This document shows, piece after piece, positions 42,194 to 52,100 of a stretch of 64,000 nucleotides of DNA (its first letter is position 1; each line of letters starts with the position of its first letter). The position numbers and the translations under genes were made by a program. The notes under the pieces were generated by a model. The model was not told the origin of the DNA. It searched no databases and saw only the letters and a program-made list of their open reading frames with translations. Source of the DNA: Cyanidium caldarium. Its lineage: Eukaryota > Rhodophyta > Bangiophyceae > Cyanidiales > Cyanidiaceae. The stretch covers positions 1-64,000 of the forward strand of contig JANCYW010000004.1 in NCBI GenBank assembly GCA_026184775.1, in the 5' to 3' direction.

Positions 42194-42826
42194 GAGGGTG
42201 GACGGTCGGAGGGTGGCAGTGCCGTGAAAACGGGAAAACGCCCCCCGCGATCGGACGACGAGATGGAGGCGCGGACCGCGTCTCTCACGGGAGTGCTGGA
42301 AAGCGGGAAGCGCATCCTGTGGAGAGTGGGGTATGGCGCAGAGAGGTGATGGTGCGTAGTGTGGGAGAGGGATGACGTGAGAGAATCCGAGGGCGATATC
42401 AGAAAAGTTTCGGTGCAGTCTGCGACTTGTCGTGGCCAACGGCAACTGGTGGCGCCTGCGCGCCGCGGCAACGAGGGATAGCGGAGGGCATACCGTGCAG
42501 ACCGGTCGCAAAAGGTGCCTCGGATGGGTGGATGGCTGTGGGGGGCGTGAAGAGCACACCGGCGCCCTGCGCTCCCATCGCTCGCGTCCATTTCTCCGGG
42601 GACCCTCACTTGTTCGGCCGCGATCTCCTCCGTTGGCCGCGCGCGCTGATCACGCGGCCGCGTCGGCTCGGGAGGTGGTGCTCGCCGCTCCACCGCGTTT
42701 GTCAGGAATACGAGGTCGTGCCGCCGCCGCCGCCGCCGCCGCCGCCGACCCTCTGACTGGATTGCAACTTGCGCGAGGAAGCACTGCGAAGAGCTCTGGT
42801 GTCCAGTTACGGGGACTGTCTGAAAC
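42194..42826. other. 633-bp intergenic region with (GCC)n microsatellite
   Basis: The region lies between the divergent ABC transporter and POR-like genes. It contains a (GCC)n run at 42718-42748. Overlapping frames on both strands are artefacts of the GC-rich repeat. No gene is recognised. Confidence 0.55.
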
Positions 42827-44122
42827 ATGGGCTTGAACGGGCAGCACGAGACGAACACCGGCACGCCACCGATGGCGTTCATCCCTTTCGCGGCAGCGAC
42901 GACTGCCGTGCACCGCCGCGGCACCGCGAGCGCTCAGCACCGCGGCCCGTTGTGCGCGACCCCGTATTACGCGCATATGCCAGCGTTGGCGGTGCGCGCG
43001 CGCGCTTTCGTGACTGGCACCGCCGCGACGACCTCCCCGCTGTCGGCGGCGCCGGCGCTGCGGCAGGCGCGGCGCTCGTGGATGCGCATGGGCCCGCGCC
43101 AATCACAAATCGCCGTGATCACCGGGGCGTCTTCGGGGATTGGATTGTATGCGGCCAAGACGCTGGCATCGGCCGGCAACTGGCACGTGATACTGGCGTG
43201 TCGGGATGTGGGACGCGCGGAGCAGGCGGCGGCGCAGTCGCAGCTGCCCCGGGACGCCTACACCGTCCTGCCGTGTGACCTGGCATCGTTCGAATCGGTC
43301 CAGGCATTTGCGCGCAATTTGACCGGCCAGGCGGGCGTGGACCATGTGGATGCGTTGGTGTGCAATGCGGCCATCTGGCATCCGCGTGACAAGAAGCCGC
43401 GTTTCACCGTGGACGGCATCGAGGAGACCGCTCAGGTGTGCCACCTGAGCCACGTGTTGTTGTGTCAGGAGCTGCTGCCGAAGCTGAAGACGTCACGCGG
43501 TCGGGTGGTGTTCCTGACCACGCAGACGCACTCACCGGGCACGCTGCCCGGTATGATCCCGCCGCAGGCCAACCTGGGCGACATGTCCGGGCTGGCGCGC
43601 GGTCTGGGTCCGGACACCACCGGCATGATGGACAACGGACCGTTCGAGCCCACCAAAGCGTACAAAGACGCCAAGGCGGCGAATGTGTTGACGATGCGGG
43701 CGATGAACGCGCGCTTCAGCAAGGACGGAGTGACGTCGGTGGCCGTCTTCCCGGGCTGTGTGGCCGACACCAACCTCTTCCGCGAGAAGCGTGCCTGGTT
43801 CCGCCGCCTCTTCTTCCCGCTGCTGCAGAAGTATGTCACCCGCCAATACGTGCCCAACGAGGAGGCCGGCCGCCGCGTGGCCGAGGTGGCCTCGCAGGGC
43901 ACCTTCTCCGACTCGGGTTCGTATTATCAGTGGCGGGGGAACTACTTTGCCGGGCGCGAGAGGACCCGCCCCGAGGTGATCCAGCCCACCACCGAGGTGG
44001 TCAAGGCGGACCGCTTGTACGAGCTGAGTCTGGAAGTGATTGATCGGGCGTTGCGCAAGAAGCGCGAGGCGCGCCCGTCGACGGGCCGTCTGGACTATCG
44101 CTCGCTGGCTGGCGCCACGTGA
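42827..44122 (+). CDS. Protochlorophyllide oxidoreductase-like short-chain dehydrogenase
   Basis: The fold and most motifs are those of light-dependent POR, which reduces protochlorophyllide with NADPH in the plastid. The product is 431 residues; an internal ATG at 42872 (MAFIPFAAATTAV) gives a better plastid transit peptide. Motifs seen: nucleotide-binding GASSGIG (about 100), WHVILACRD, LVCNAAIWHP, GMIPPQANLGDMSGLARGL, and the catalytic YKDAK (Y279, K283). It departs from canonical POR in the NHLGH motif, which reads CHLSH (Asn to Cys at 205), and in the third conserved Cys after the Lys, which is Ala (A285). It may be a second, diverged POR or a related SDR acting on another substrate. Confidence 0.85.
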   Translation: MGLNGQHETNTGTPPMAFIPFAAATTAVHRRGTASAQHRGPLCATPYYAHMPALAVRARAFVTGTAATTSPLSAAPALRQARRSWMRMGPRQSQIAVITGASSGIGLYAAKTLASAGNWHVILACRDVGRAEQAAAQSQLPRDAYTVLPCDLASFESVQAFARNLTGQAGVDHVDALVCNAAIWHPRDKKPRFTVDGIEETAQVCHLSHVLLCQELLPKLKTSRGRVVFLTTQTHSPGTLPGMIPPQANLGDMSGLARGLGPDTTGMMDNGPFEPTKAYKDAKAANVLTMRAMNARFSKDGVTSVAVFPGCVADTNLFREKRAWFRRLFFPLLQKYVTRQYVPNEEAGRRVAEVASQGTFSDSGSYYQWRGNYFAGRERTRPEVIQPTTEVVKADRLYELSLEVIDRALRKKREARPSTGRLDYRSLAGAT

Positions 44123-45024
44123 AACAGGGAGAGAGAGAGAGAGTGATAGAGGAGGTGTGGACGGGCGGATAGGGGGTGCAATGAGAGAGGCTCAGGAGGA
44201 GGAACAGGAGATGAGTCGGTGTGCGTAGCAGATGATGCGGTAAACGCGTCGCGAATTGGTTTTTTCTTTGAAATGCAGGCAGCCGTGGGAAAGAATGCGC
44301 TGGTTGTCGGGCACGAGTGTCGGGTTGGCGAGCAGAATGCTCCTCCCACCGAGGCGCGAGGTCGAATGGCGCCGCTGGCAGACAGGTCGCTGTCTAGCGA
44401 CGACCCAGTGGAGAGTGTATTTGTCACGCACGATGTCGTGTAGCTATCTGGCACCGGCCATACCCGTCGACGGGTGCGATGCTCTTGTGGCCAACGCGAA
44501 CCACACTTGCGTTGACCCATCTCGAAAGGTACCCTCAATGTGACAGATCGCCATGTCACGTCGACCTCCAGGGCGAATCAACTACGGAGCGCGCTTCTTT
44601 CTCATTCCCGCTCTGGCGGCCCCGGTGCGCAGCTCGCCGCAGTAACTTGTATACGCGCTCAAAACCGGCGCTGCCTGCCGCTTGGCCTCCGTCATCCGAG
44701 GTGCCTCATCGAGCCGGGGCGCCCCGACCGAGTTTGCGTGGGCTACACGTGCAGTTTCGCGACGTGTCAGCGTAACCGACGCTGAGCGGTTTTTCGAATT
44801 CCACTCGGTGAGCCGGTTTCGAGCGGGTGGTGCGTGAAACCGCTTGCAGTCCCGAGATCGGAGCAGGTTCGTGTTGCGCACGGCACGAGGTGGTGACGGG
44901 GCGACTGAGGCGCGTTGTCAGCGGTCTGAAAGCCGCATCGACCCGAGCGGCCACTGCTTGCCTGAAAGGCAGTGCCCAAACTCCCCGAGATCGCCCGTGA
45001 ACCGACGTGCCACCTCCCAACAGG
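44123..45024. other. 900-bp intergenic region with a hairpin and possible short frames
   Basis: No gene is recognised. A (GA)n tract follows the POR-like stop (44126-44142). A - strand frame at about 44192-44431 (79 residues, GTG start only) has protein-like composition (GGRSILLANPTLVPDNQRIL) but no family match. At 44767-44785 a perfect 7-bp hairpin TCAGCGT-AACCG-ACGCTGA is followed within 5 bases by TTTTT, which could mark the 3' end of a small Pol III RNA. Confidence 0.45.
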
Positions 45025-45360
45025 ATGACCGGCAACAACGCCGAGGCGGGCATCGCCAAGTTTCAGCAGCTGAAGGAGGCGTTCGAGGCCGTGCACGAGG
45101 ACGCCACCAAGTTTTTCGAGAAGGGCAACAAGGCGGCAGCGGTGCGGGCGCGGAAAAAGCTGCTGGAGCTGCGAGAGATTGCGCAGGAGATGCGCAAACT
45201 CATACAGGAGACCAAACACCAGATAGAGGAAGAACACAGAGGTGCTCACGGAAGTGGCGGTGGTGCCGGTGGTGGAGCGACCACCTCCAAAGCACCGCAA
45301 CCCCTGGGCAACGCCGCCCCGATGATGCCGCTGCATCCGCCAGGGCCACCGGGGTACTGA
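45025..45360 (+). CDS. Hc1-like (bacterial-type histone H1) small basic protein
   Basis: The 111-residue product has a helical N-terminal half (about 11-70) closely like the bacterial Hc1/histone H1-like family known from Chlamydia and Bacteroidetes: FQQLKEAFEAVHEDATKFFE, then KGNKAAAVRARKKLLELREI, then AQEMRKLIQETKHQ. The family core is KFYEKGNKAAGTRVRK. Residues 71-111 form a Gly/Ala/Pro-rich tail (GAHGSGGGAGGGATT) absent from the short bacterial forms. In bacteria these proteins bind and condense DNA. No transit peptide precedes the domain, so a nuclear or cytosolic location is more likely than organellar. The ATG at 45025 is used; a GTG 18 bp upstream follows a stop. Family membership is judged by eye. 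Confidence 0.72.
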   Translation: MTGNNAEAGIAKFQQLKEAFEAVHEDATKFFEKGNKAAAVRARKKLLELREIAQEMRKLIQETKHQIEEEHRGAHGSGGGAGGGATTSKAPQPLGNAAPMMPLHPPGPPGY

Positions 45361-46076
45361 GGCACGTGCGCTGGCAGATGTGCGCGCGGAGCGAGCCGCG
45401 AGACGTGCGTGTCCACGTATCTAGTGGTAGGAGCGCCATCGGTGAATTCGGTAGATCGAGCGTGCGCGGCGCATACGGGTGAAAGACGCCGATGAGCGAG
45501 GGAGGCGTTCATGTTGGGCGTGGGTGGTGCTTTCCACGGTGGCGCCCATGGCCTGAGCGCTGGACGGAATGGGTGGGGCGCGGCGTTTCGCCAACGACGG
45601 TGCGAGGTTCGGTCTGTTGGCCGGCCACTCGAAAGTCGGAGGTGCCGACCGCGGATCTGGCGGCGACCGGTAACGAGAAGACAATCCGGGAATCTGCCGG
45701 CGGAGCGATGGGGACCCAACGAGCGAGGCGTATGAAGCGCTGAGCACGAGGTGTCCACTCGTCTGGCCGCCGCGGAGACGCCCGCGACATGGCCATGCGC
45801 CGACCGCCCGCACATCACCAGCACCCTGCTGAGGGATGCATGGGTGCTGTGCTCTACGTCTCGCTCCACAGCATACCTAAACACCCGCCTTTTCACCAAC
45901 GCCGCCCTGCTGTTCTCTCGCTCGCTGCCCATCTGTTCTGGGTAGTTTCCCGTCTGGGCCACCTCGTCCGTTTTTCGATCCTGCCGAAGGGACGCGCTCC
46001 CGCCCGCCGCCGCTGCCGGCGATGCCGCATGTTTGGGGTTGCCGGGGAGGGGGTTCATTCCCCACCCCTATACAAT
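45361..46076. other. 716-bp region upstream of the phosphate translocator
   Basis: The translocator frame is open through much of this stretch from an ATG at 45789, but the encoded sequence (45789-46076) lacks family similarity and is Arg/His/Pro-rich. It is more likely 5' UTR and promoter. A TATACAATATG sequence spans the chosen start. Antisense frames here look like shadows. Confidence 0.45.
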
Positions 46077-47258
46077 ATGCACCGGCGTGCACTTGGTTTC
46101 GTTCTAGCACCTGTCGGTGGTAGATCGCTGCGATCTGGTGTGGTACACCCCTCACATCACTTGACGCGGGCAACGTGCTGCTCCGAGATCGGCCGGCGAC
46201 GATGTCGACGTATGCGGACGCCGCGGCCGACGGATCGGACGCGCTGTCGCCCGCTGCGCATGGCAGCGTCGGATCCGACCGCATCGTCGGCGGCTGGCAC
46301 ACCTGAACCCACCGCGAAAGCGGTGGCGCAGCGGACAGTGCTGGCGCTGGCGGTAGCCTGTTGGTACGCCGCCAACATCGCCTTCAACATCGTCAACAAG
46401 ATGCTGATGAAGTTCTTCCCGCTGTTCATCACCATCACCGCAGTGCAAATGCTGAGCGGCGCTGCCATATCGCTCTTCCTTTGGACCACGCGACTGCACC
46501 GTTTCCAGCGGGCCACCGCGGCCGACCTGCGCAAGATATACCCGTTGGCGCTGGCGCACCTGTTCGGCAACCTCTTCACCAACTACTCACTGCGACAGAT
46601 GGCGGTGAGTTTCACCCACGTGGTCAAGGCCAGCGAGCCGTTCTTCTCGGTGGTGCTGGCCAAGATGTTCCTGCCGGGTGCCGCCTTCACCTGGCCCATC
46701 TACGCCTCGCTGGTGCCCATTGTGGTCGGCGTGGTGATGGCCTCGATCACCGAGGTGAGCTTCAACTGGCCGGGGTTTCTGACGGCGGTGGCCAGCAACG
46801 TGTCGTTTCAGTCGCGCAACGTGCTGAGCAAGAAGTTTATGAAGGGAGTCAGTTTCGACGACGTGAACTTGTTCGGGTGGATTTCGTGTCTGGCAGCGGC
46901 CACGGCAGCGCCATTGGCGCTGTTGTGCGACGGCGCCCGCTACGCGGCAGTGTGGGGCGCGGCGGCGGCCGGCGGGGGCGCGGCGCGGCTGCTGCTCATG
47001 CTGTTCAGCTGCGGCGTGCTGCATTATTTGTACAACCAGTTTTCGTATATCGTGCTGCAACGCGTGTCACCGGTAAGTCACTCTATCGGGAACACGGTGA
47101 AGCGCGTGGCGGTCATTGCGAGCTCGGTGCTCTTCTTCCGCAACCCGGTATCGTCGCAGAACATGGTCGGCACGGCGGTAGCGCTGGCCGGCGTGGCGGT
47201 GTACTCGCGCGTGAAGTCGCAGCGCGGCGGCAACAGCAACGCACCCTCCAAAGGGTAA
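46077..47258 (+). CDS. Plastid phosphate translocator (TPT/PPT/GPT family)
   Basis: This inner-envelope antiporter exchanges inorganic phosphate for phosphorylated C3, C5 or C6 compounds. From the ATG at 46077 there are 393 residues. The first 65 are basic with Ser/Thr/His (MHRRALGFVLAPVGGRSLRSG), a transit peptide. The carrier domain of ten helices follows: WYAANIAFNIVNKMLMKFFP, VSFTHVVKASEPFFSVVLAK (with the conserved Lys), EVSFNWPGFLTAVASNVSFQSRNVLSKK, HYLYNQFSYIVLQRVSPVSHSIGNTVKR and VAVIASSVLFFRNPVS. The segment SRNVLSKK and the GNTVKR end recall the PPT/GPT side more than TPT, but substrate cannot be fixed. Earlier in-frame ATGs at 46029 and 45789 are alternatives. Confidence 0.9.
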   Translation: MHRRALGFVLAPVGGRSLRSGVVHPSHHLTRATCCSEIGRRRCRRMRTPRPTDRTRCRPLRMAASDPTASSAAGTPEPTAKAVAQRTVLALAVACWYAANIAFNIVNKMLMKFFPLFITITAVQMLSGAAISLFLWTTRLHRFQRATAADLRKIYPLALAHLFGNLFTNYSLRQMAVSFTHVVKASEPFFSVVLAKMFLPGAAFTWPIYASLVPIVVGVVMASITEVSFNWPGFLTAVASNVSFQSRNVLSKKFMKGVSFDDVNLFGWISCLAAATAAPLALLCDGARYAAVWGAAAAGGGAARLLLMLFSCGVLHYLYNQFSYIVLQRVSPVSHSIGNTVKRVAVIASSVLFFRNPVSSQNMVGTAVALAGVAVYSRVKSQRGGNSNAPSKG

Positions 47259-47355
47259 CGGATGGAGAGGGGGAAGTGATCCGAGCGCGCCCGCAGATGG
47301 TAAAACACAGAGGAGACGGTTGGATGGACTGATCCAGTGGCAGCGCCCGTCACCC

Positions 47356-47823
47356 TTATTCCGCCACATGACTCGAGTCGTCCTGCGCCCCCGACGTTCC
47401 CTCGCCGGACCTTTGCGCCACTGCCCGGTAATACGCCTCCAGCACGTGCGCGTCCACCTCTTGTAACAACGCTCGTTGCACGCCGGCCGGCACGGTGGAG
47501 CGGGTCTCGTCGCCCACCCGCGCGATGAGCGCGTCGATGTCCCACTCGTACAAGCCGGGCGCGCCCTCCCACACGTCGTCTTCGCGCCAGCGGAGGTCGG
47601 CAGCACCGGTGCGCACCTCGCTGGCCGTGACCGGTGCCCGCAGACACTCTCGGCAACGCTGCTTGATCCGTGCGCGCCATCCGCACCGATCCAGCGTTTC
47701 GCGGAAGTGCCGCTGCAACACCCACCAGGCACCACTCTCCAGCAGCCAAGCACGTGCCGCGGCACGCACCTCGTCGGCGTAGGTGCTTGGATTCGTGTCG
47801 GATGTCGAGGGAGAGGCTGTCAT
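47356..47823 (-). CDS. ENY2: ENY2/Sus1 transcription and mRNA-export factor with an insertion
   Basis: ENY2/Sus1 is a small helical subunit of the SAGA deubiquitinase module and of the TREX-2 mRNA export complex. The 155 residues contain the family helices: EVRAAARAWLLESGAWWVLQ, then RHFRETLDRCGWRARIKQRC (human: LRAKLIECGWKDQLKAHC). After a gap comes WDIDALIARV, then VPAGVQRALLQEVDAHVLE (human: VPDSVKKELLQRIRTFLAQ). Between the second and third helices there are about 27 extra residues (TASEVRTGAADLRWREDDVWEG...). The ATG at 47823 is used; the frame upstream opens at GTG. It is convergent with the translocator gene (97 bp). Confidence 0.78.
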   Translation of the reverse strand: MTASPSTSDTNPSTYADEVRAAARAWLLESGAWWVLQRHFRETLDRCGWRARIKQRCRECLRAPVTASEVRTGAADLRWREDDVWEGAPGLYEWDIDALIARVGDETRSTVPAGVQRALLQEVDAHVLEAYYRAVAQRSGEGTSGAQDDSSHVAE

Positions 47824-48220
47824 GGTCGGTGCGGCGAGGAGAGGGAGTGTGGGCGCCGGCAGAGTCACTTTCGCAGACGAGACCCGTCGAGAAGGGACAC
47901 GGGCAAGCCGGGCGGCGAGTGAGACGCCAATGAAGGGCCGTCCGACACGTGGTTTCAGAATGGGGCAGGGCAGCGAAAAGACGTATGTCGGTGATACTTG
48001 GCCGCTGCAACCCCGCTGGTGAAGTTGACGCGTCCGAGCGCCGTTCCTACCGCCGCGGGCTATATTCTCGTCGATAGAGCACGCTGTTCTGCCTGATGGA
48101 GGAGGGCAACTTTTACGTCAACCAGCCGTCGCAAAGCTCGCACCGGCACTGCATACCATCGGCAACCGATGACACTCGTTCACGTTCAACGTCCCGGCCA
48201 CGCTCAGCCGCAGGCCTTCC
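47824..48220. other. 397-bp intergenic region
   Basis: The region lies between eL43 (ending at 48221) and ENY2 (starting at 47823), both on the - strand. No gene is supported and no distinctive repeat is seen. Confidence 0.45.
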
Positions 48221-48493
48221 CTAGGCAGTTTCTCGCAGGCGGCGGATGGTTGCACGCACCGTAGCCGCCGCCTGAGTATTCAGCACCCATGCGCCGCCGG
48301 CGATTTGCTTTCGGCACTTGGAGCACGCCCAGATGCCCGCCGCTTTCCGCTTGACGCTGTCCTTGGCGCAAAACGGACAAGTGTACTTGGCGTGCTGCGT
48401 CACCTCCATCTTCTTGATCGCCTTGCGGATCGAAGCCCCGTACCGGGTGCCGTACTTGCCGCACACGCCGACCTTCTTGGTGCGCTTGCCCAT
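48221..48493 (-). CDS. RPL37A: 60S ribosomal protein eL43 (L37A)
   Basis: This is a zinc-ribbon protein of the cytosolic large ribosomal subunit. The 90 residues align with the 92-residue human protein nearly end to end: [19 protein letters not shown], then [10 protein letters not shown], then [17 protein letters not shown]. The two CxxC pairs (CPFC and CSKC) hold the zinc. The ATG at 48493 matches the family start (MAKRTKKVG). The frame is uninterrupted although ribosomal protein genes often keep introns. It is divergent from the small frame and SET gene to the right. Confidence 0.97.
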   Translation of the reverse strand: MGKRTKKVGVCGKYGTRYGASIRKAIKKMEVTQHAKYTCPFCAKDSVKRKAAGIWACSKCRKQIAGGAWVLNTQAAATVRATIRRLRETA

Positions 48494-49177
48494 GGGGAAT
48501 AAGGGTCGTGCGGGAGGTTGAGGTGGTGCTCGAAGACGCAGACGTATGAGCAGCAACGAACACGGCAGCGCCGAGGAGCGACGCAGCGCGCCGCGACTTT
48601 CCGTCACGGAACGCGTTTGTGTGACGAAATTCGAGTCGATACGGCAGCTCGGCGCTCTGCATGGCCCAGTCTGGCCGACACCAAGTGCCGACGGAGCACG
48701 GGGCTGCATAACATTTCTCCCTACCCGAAAACTACACACACGTGCACACTCTCTCCAACGACTTTGACTGTTGTGTCGCGTGCGTGCCCGCGCTGAAACG
48801 ACCACTCATCGTGCTTTGTAAAGACGGTTGCCTCTCCTCCGGGAAGCCTCGAGCGTCACGCCCCTTGCCGACAACGTCTTTTCTGTCCCTACGTTATGAG
48901 GCACCTCGTTCAAGTCGCCCTCGACAACATGCCTCCTGTTGTGAACCGAACCGGACACCGCGCGCGCAACTTCCTCACGGACGCTCTCTCCGGCGTGTCA
49001 CACCGCATCGCCGCAGGCATCGACTCAGAGGACCCGAACAGACCGGCGCCGCTGCGACGCAAGCAGCGTGCGTGCCCTGGCGGGCTTGACGTGACTTCCG
49101 CCTCGTGAAATTTCCCCTCCAGGGGCTCGTCCGGTGTTATCGCGGCGCATTTCAAACTGAACCGCCGGTGCCGGTCC
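48494..49177. promoter_or_regulatory. Divergent intergenic region between eL43 and the SET gene
   Basis: This 684-bp region must carry the eL43 promoter and probably that of the SET gene. It contains one short ATG-initiated + frame (48896-49108), listed separately. Base composition is less GC-rich than in the genes (for example TTTGACTGTTGTGTCG near 48763). No TATA box is obvious. Confidence 0.4.
48896..49108 (+). CDS. Possible small protein (70 residues)
   Basis: An ATG-initiated frame ends 69 bp before the SET gene ATG on the same strand. The product (MRHLVQVALDNMPPVVNRTG..., then RARNFLTDALSGVSHRIAAG) begins with an amphipathic-looking helix, but I recognise no family. It could be a true microprotein, an upstream reading frame in the SET transcript, or chance. 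Its start in a less GC-rich stretch is the only feature favouring it. Confidence 0.3.
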   Translation: MRHLVQVALDNMPPVVNRTGHRARNFLTDALSGVSHRIAAGIDSEDPNRPAPLRRKQRACPGGLDVTSAS

Positions 49178-52100
49178 ATGGTCACTCGCGACCAGAATGA
49201 GCGCTCTCGTGTCGCGGACGCCCCTGAACAAGTCGGCCACGCTGCAGACTCGAGCACTTCGAAGCGCCGGCGCGCGGACCAGGCCGGCGCAACGTCGCCC
49301 AAAGCAGGCACGTGGGCGGCCGAGGCCGAGCACCTGACGCAGCTCTTCCTGCGCAACGACTTTGCGCTGTACGCCTCGTTGCTGCAAGTCGACGCGGCGA
49401 GCGGTCACGTGGTGTTCCAGGCGAGCCCGCTTCTGTCCAAGCTCGACGTGCTGGATTATGTGTCCGAGACGGCGCGACGCTTTCGCCGCAGCGACCGCAC
49501 GGTGCAGGAGTGGTGCGCTGCCGCGGCCGCCCCGCAAGACACCCTGCCGCTCACCTCGTTTGCAGAGCTGCTGTCGACGCTGACGTTTCTGTGCGACGGC
49601 GAGCAGCCCGGCAGCGAGCAACTGCTGGCGGCGATCCGGCGCCATTCGACGTTCACCGCGGAGGTGGCCGGCTTTGCGGAATGGGCTCTGTGCACCGCCG
49701 GGCTCGCCGCGCTCGCAGCTGCCGCCGCGGGCGGTGCCGCCGCATCAAGTACAGCATCGGTTGCCGCGAAGCAGAGGGGCGAGGAGGGAGCGGACGCTTC
49801 ATCGATGACCGAAGTCGATGACCCGGCCAGGGCTGCTGCTGCTGCTGAGCAGCTGCGGAACGTCCTGTTCACCGGCATGAACGTGATCATGACGCTGTCC
49901 AACGTGCTGGACGGCGAGCTCACCGCCGGCGCAGACGTACCGGAGGCGGCGCCTGAGCGCTCCCTCTGCGCGCAACTGCTCTGGCAGCCGGAATCGTTGG
50001 CGAACTATGCCGAGTCCTTGCACGCATTCGACCAGGGCGTGATGGCGCTCTTTGCGAGCGGGCCGCAAACCCTGTTGTATGTGCGCGCCAAGCGCGAGCT
50101 CGAGGAACACGCGGAATTGTTGCTGTCGGCCATGCAGTATGCGGTGGAGACCAAGCGCGCCCTGGCGCCCGAACGCTGCGTCGAGGTCAGCCGCCAGCTG
50201 TGGCCGGCGCTGGAGCGAGCGCTGGCGCCAGCAACGCCAGATCGCGTTGCAGCGGATATCTCGGCCAAGAGCGAGGACACCTCGTCGCCGGAGCGCCTGA
50301 TCCAGCTGCTGCCGTTTCTGGCGCGTTGTCTGGAACAGGCCACCGATGACGCCAGCGCGTCTTTGGCGGGCAGTTTGCATGCGCTATGCCTGAACGCCTG
50401 GGAGCGCAAGCCTCGCAAGAACAACAGACGAACCACGCTGTCGCCAGGCGCAGAGGCGGCACTCTTGGCCACACTGCGCCACCTCTACAGCACCCGCTTG
50501 GCGCTGCTGGCAGCCGCGTTTCAGAGCGCCCAACAGTCGGCCGCCTTGGAGCGTGTTGTTCGGATGGCGTTGCTGGAGAGTGCCATGCAACTGCAACTGG
50601 ATGGCGCGGCTGCGACCTCGGCGTCCCGAGCCACGGACGACGCCGAACTCACCGCCAGCGAGCCGGACGCCGGCGCGGCCGAGCGCCTGCGGGAAGTGAT
50701 GCAGTTCCTGAGCCGTCTGCACGCTCTGGCGTTGCGACTGCGGCACTCATCCTGGCTGCAGCGGTATTTGCTGGCGGACTGCTTCGCCGGCATCCGTGGT
50801 CTGGAGCGCTTGCTGGACATCCTGCGGCGGCTGCCGATCGCGAGCACCCGGCGTTGCAGTGCCGATGCGCGTGCCGAGTATGCGATTCTGTTGAACGATG
50901 TGGAGGCGGTGCGGCGGCGCTCGGGAGCACCGGACGAATCGCCGCCGACAGCCGTCGAGACGCCCGAGCACGACGAGGACGGCGTGGCGCCGGTGGTGGA
51001 TGTGCGTCTGCCGCCGCTGGATTTCACGGCGGTACCGATGGGCGACTTTGGCGAACGCACCTGGTACACGCTGCTGGCGATGCGCCGGTCGAGGGCGGCC
51101 GACAAGTTGTCGCGCCTGATCGATACGGATGACGGCAAGCCGGCGCCGTTTGTGAACCTGCCCTGCAACCAATACCTCGGCGGGGCGCTGGCGGGGCGTG
51201 CGGCGCCGCCCACCGACGCCTGCCAGTGTCGTGGCCGCTGCGAGCCGACGCAGTGCCTGAACGCGTCGGTGTTTGTGGAGTGCCATCCGGAACGCTGTCC
51301 GGTGGCCCGCGCGCAGACCACCGACCACGACTGCGGCAATCAGCGCTTCCAGCGGCAACAGTATGCGCGTGCGGAGGTGTTTCTGACGGGCGACGGGCGC
51401 GGCTGCGGTGTGCGTACCCTGGAACCGCTACGACGGGGCGATTTCGTGGTCGAATACATGGGCGAGGTGATCGATCTCGACGAGTTGTTGCGGCGCCGAC
51501 GGGAGCACCGCTACGAGCGGCACGTGTATTTCATGACGCTAGACCAGGGTCTGTTTCTGGATGCCAGTCGGCAGGGCACCTGGGGCCGATTCATCAACCA
51601 CTCGTGCGCGCCAGCGTGTTACACGCACAAGTGGATGGTGCGCGGCCGGCTGCGTGTGGGCATCTTTGCGTCGCGCGATGTCGCCGCCGGCGAGGAGTTG
51701 ACCTTTGATTACCGCATGGAGAAGAGGGGCGAGCGCGTGGAGTTGCCGTCCGAGGCGAGCGCGGCCGCTTCGGCGGACGAGCCGGTGCCGATCCGCTGTC
51801 GGTGTGGTGCGAGCGGCTGCACCGGGTGGATCAGCGGCGGTCCGTTCGCCGACGAGGCCGCTGCCGAGGCGGCGCTGCAGGAGTTTGCTGCGCAGCGCCA
51901 ACGCCTGGTGGAGGCGCTGCGCGAGGAACTGCATGCTGCGGAGCGAGTGCTGGAGCAGCATCGGCGGCCGCCGTTGGCGACGTCGAGCGCACTGGCCACC
52001 GACTCGCGCTTGCAGCTGTGTGCGTGGGAGGAGGAGGAGGTGGTGGTGGTGGTGGTGGGAGAGGATACGGCAGACGCCCCCAAGCTGGTGGGCGCACCGG

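Noticed and set aside
44192-44431. 79-residue - frame with protein-like composition
   Set aside because: No ATG start and no family match; retained only as a remark because the composition is suggestive.
46029-46076. Longer N-terminus for the phosphate translocator
   Set aside because: The extra residues show no transit-peptide logic beyond that already given by the ATG at 46077; left as an alternative.
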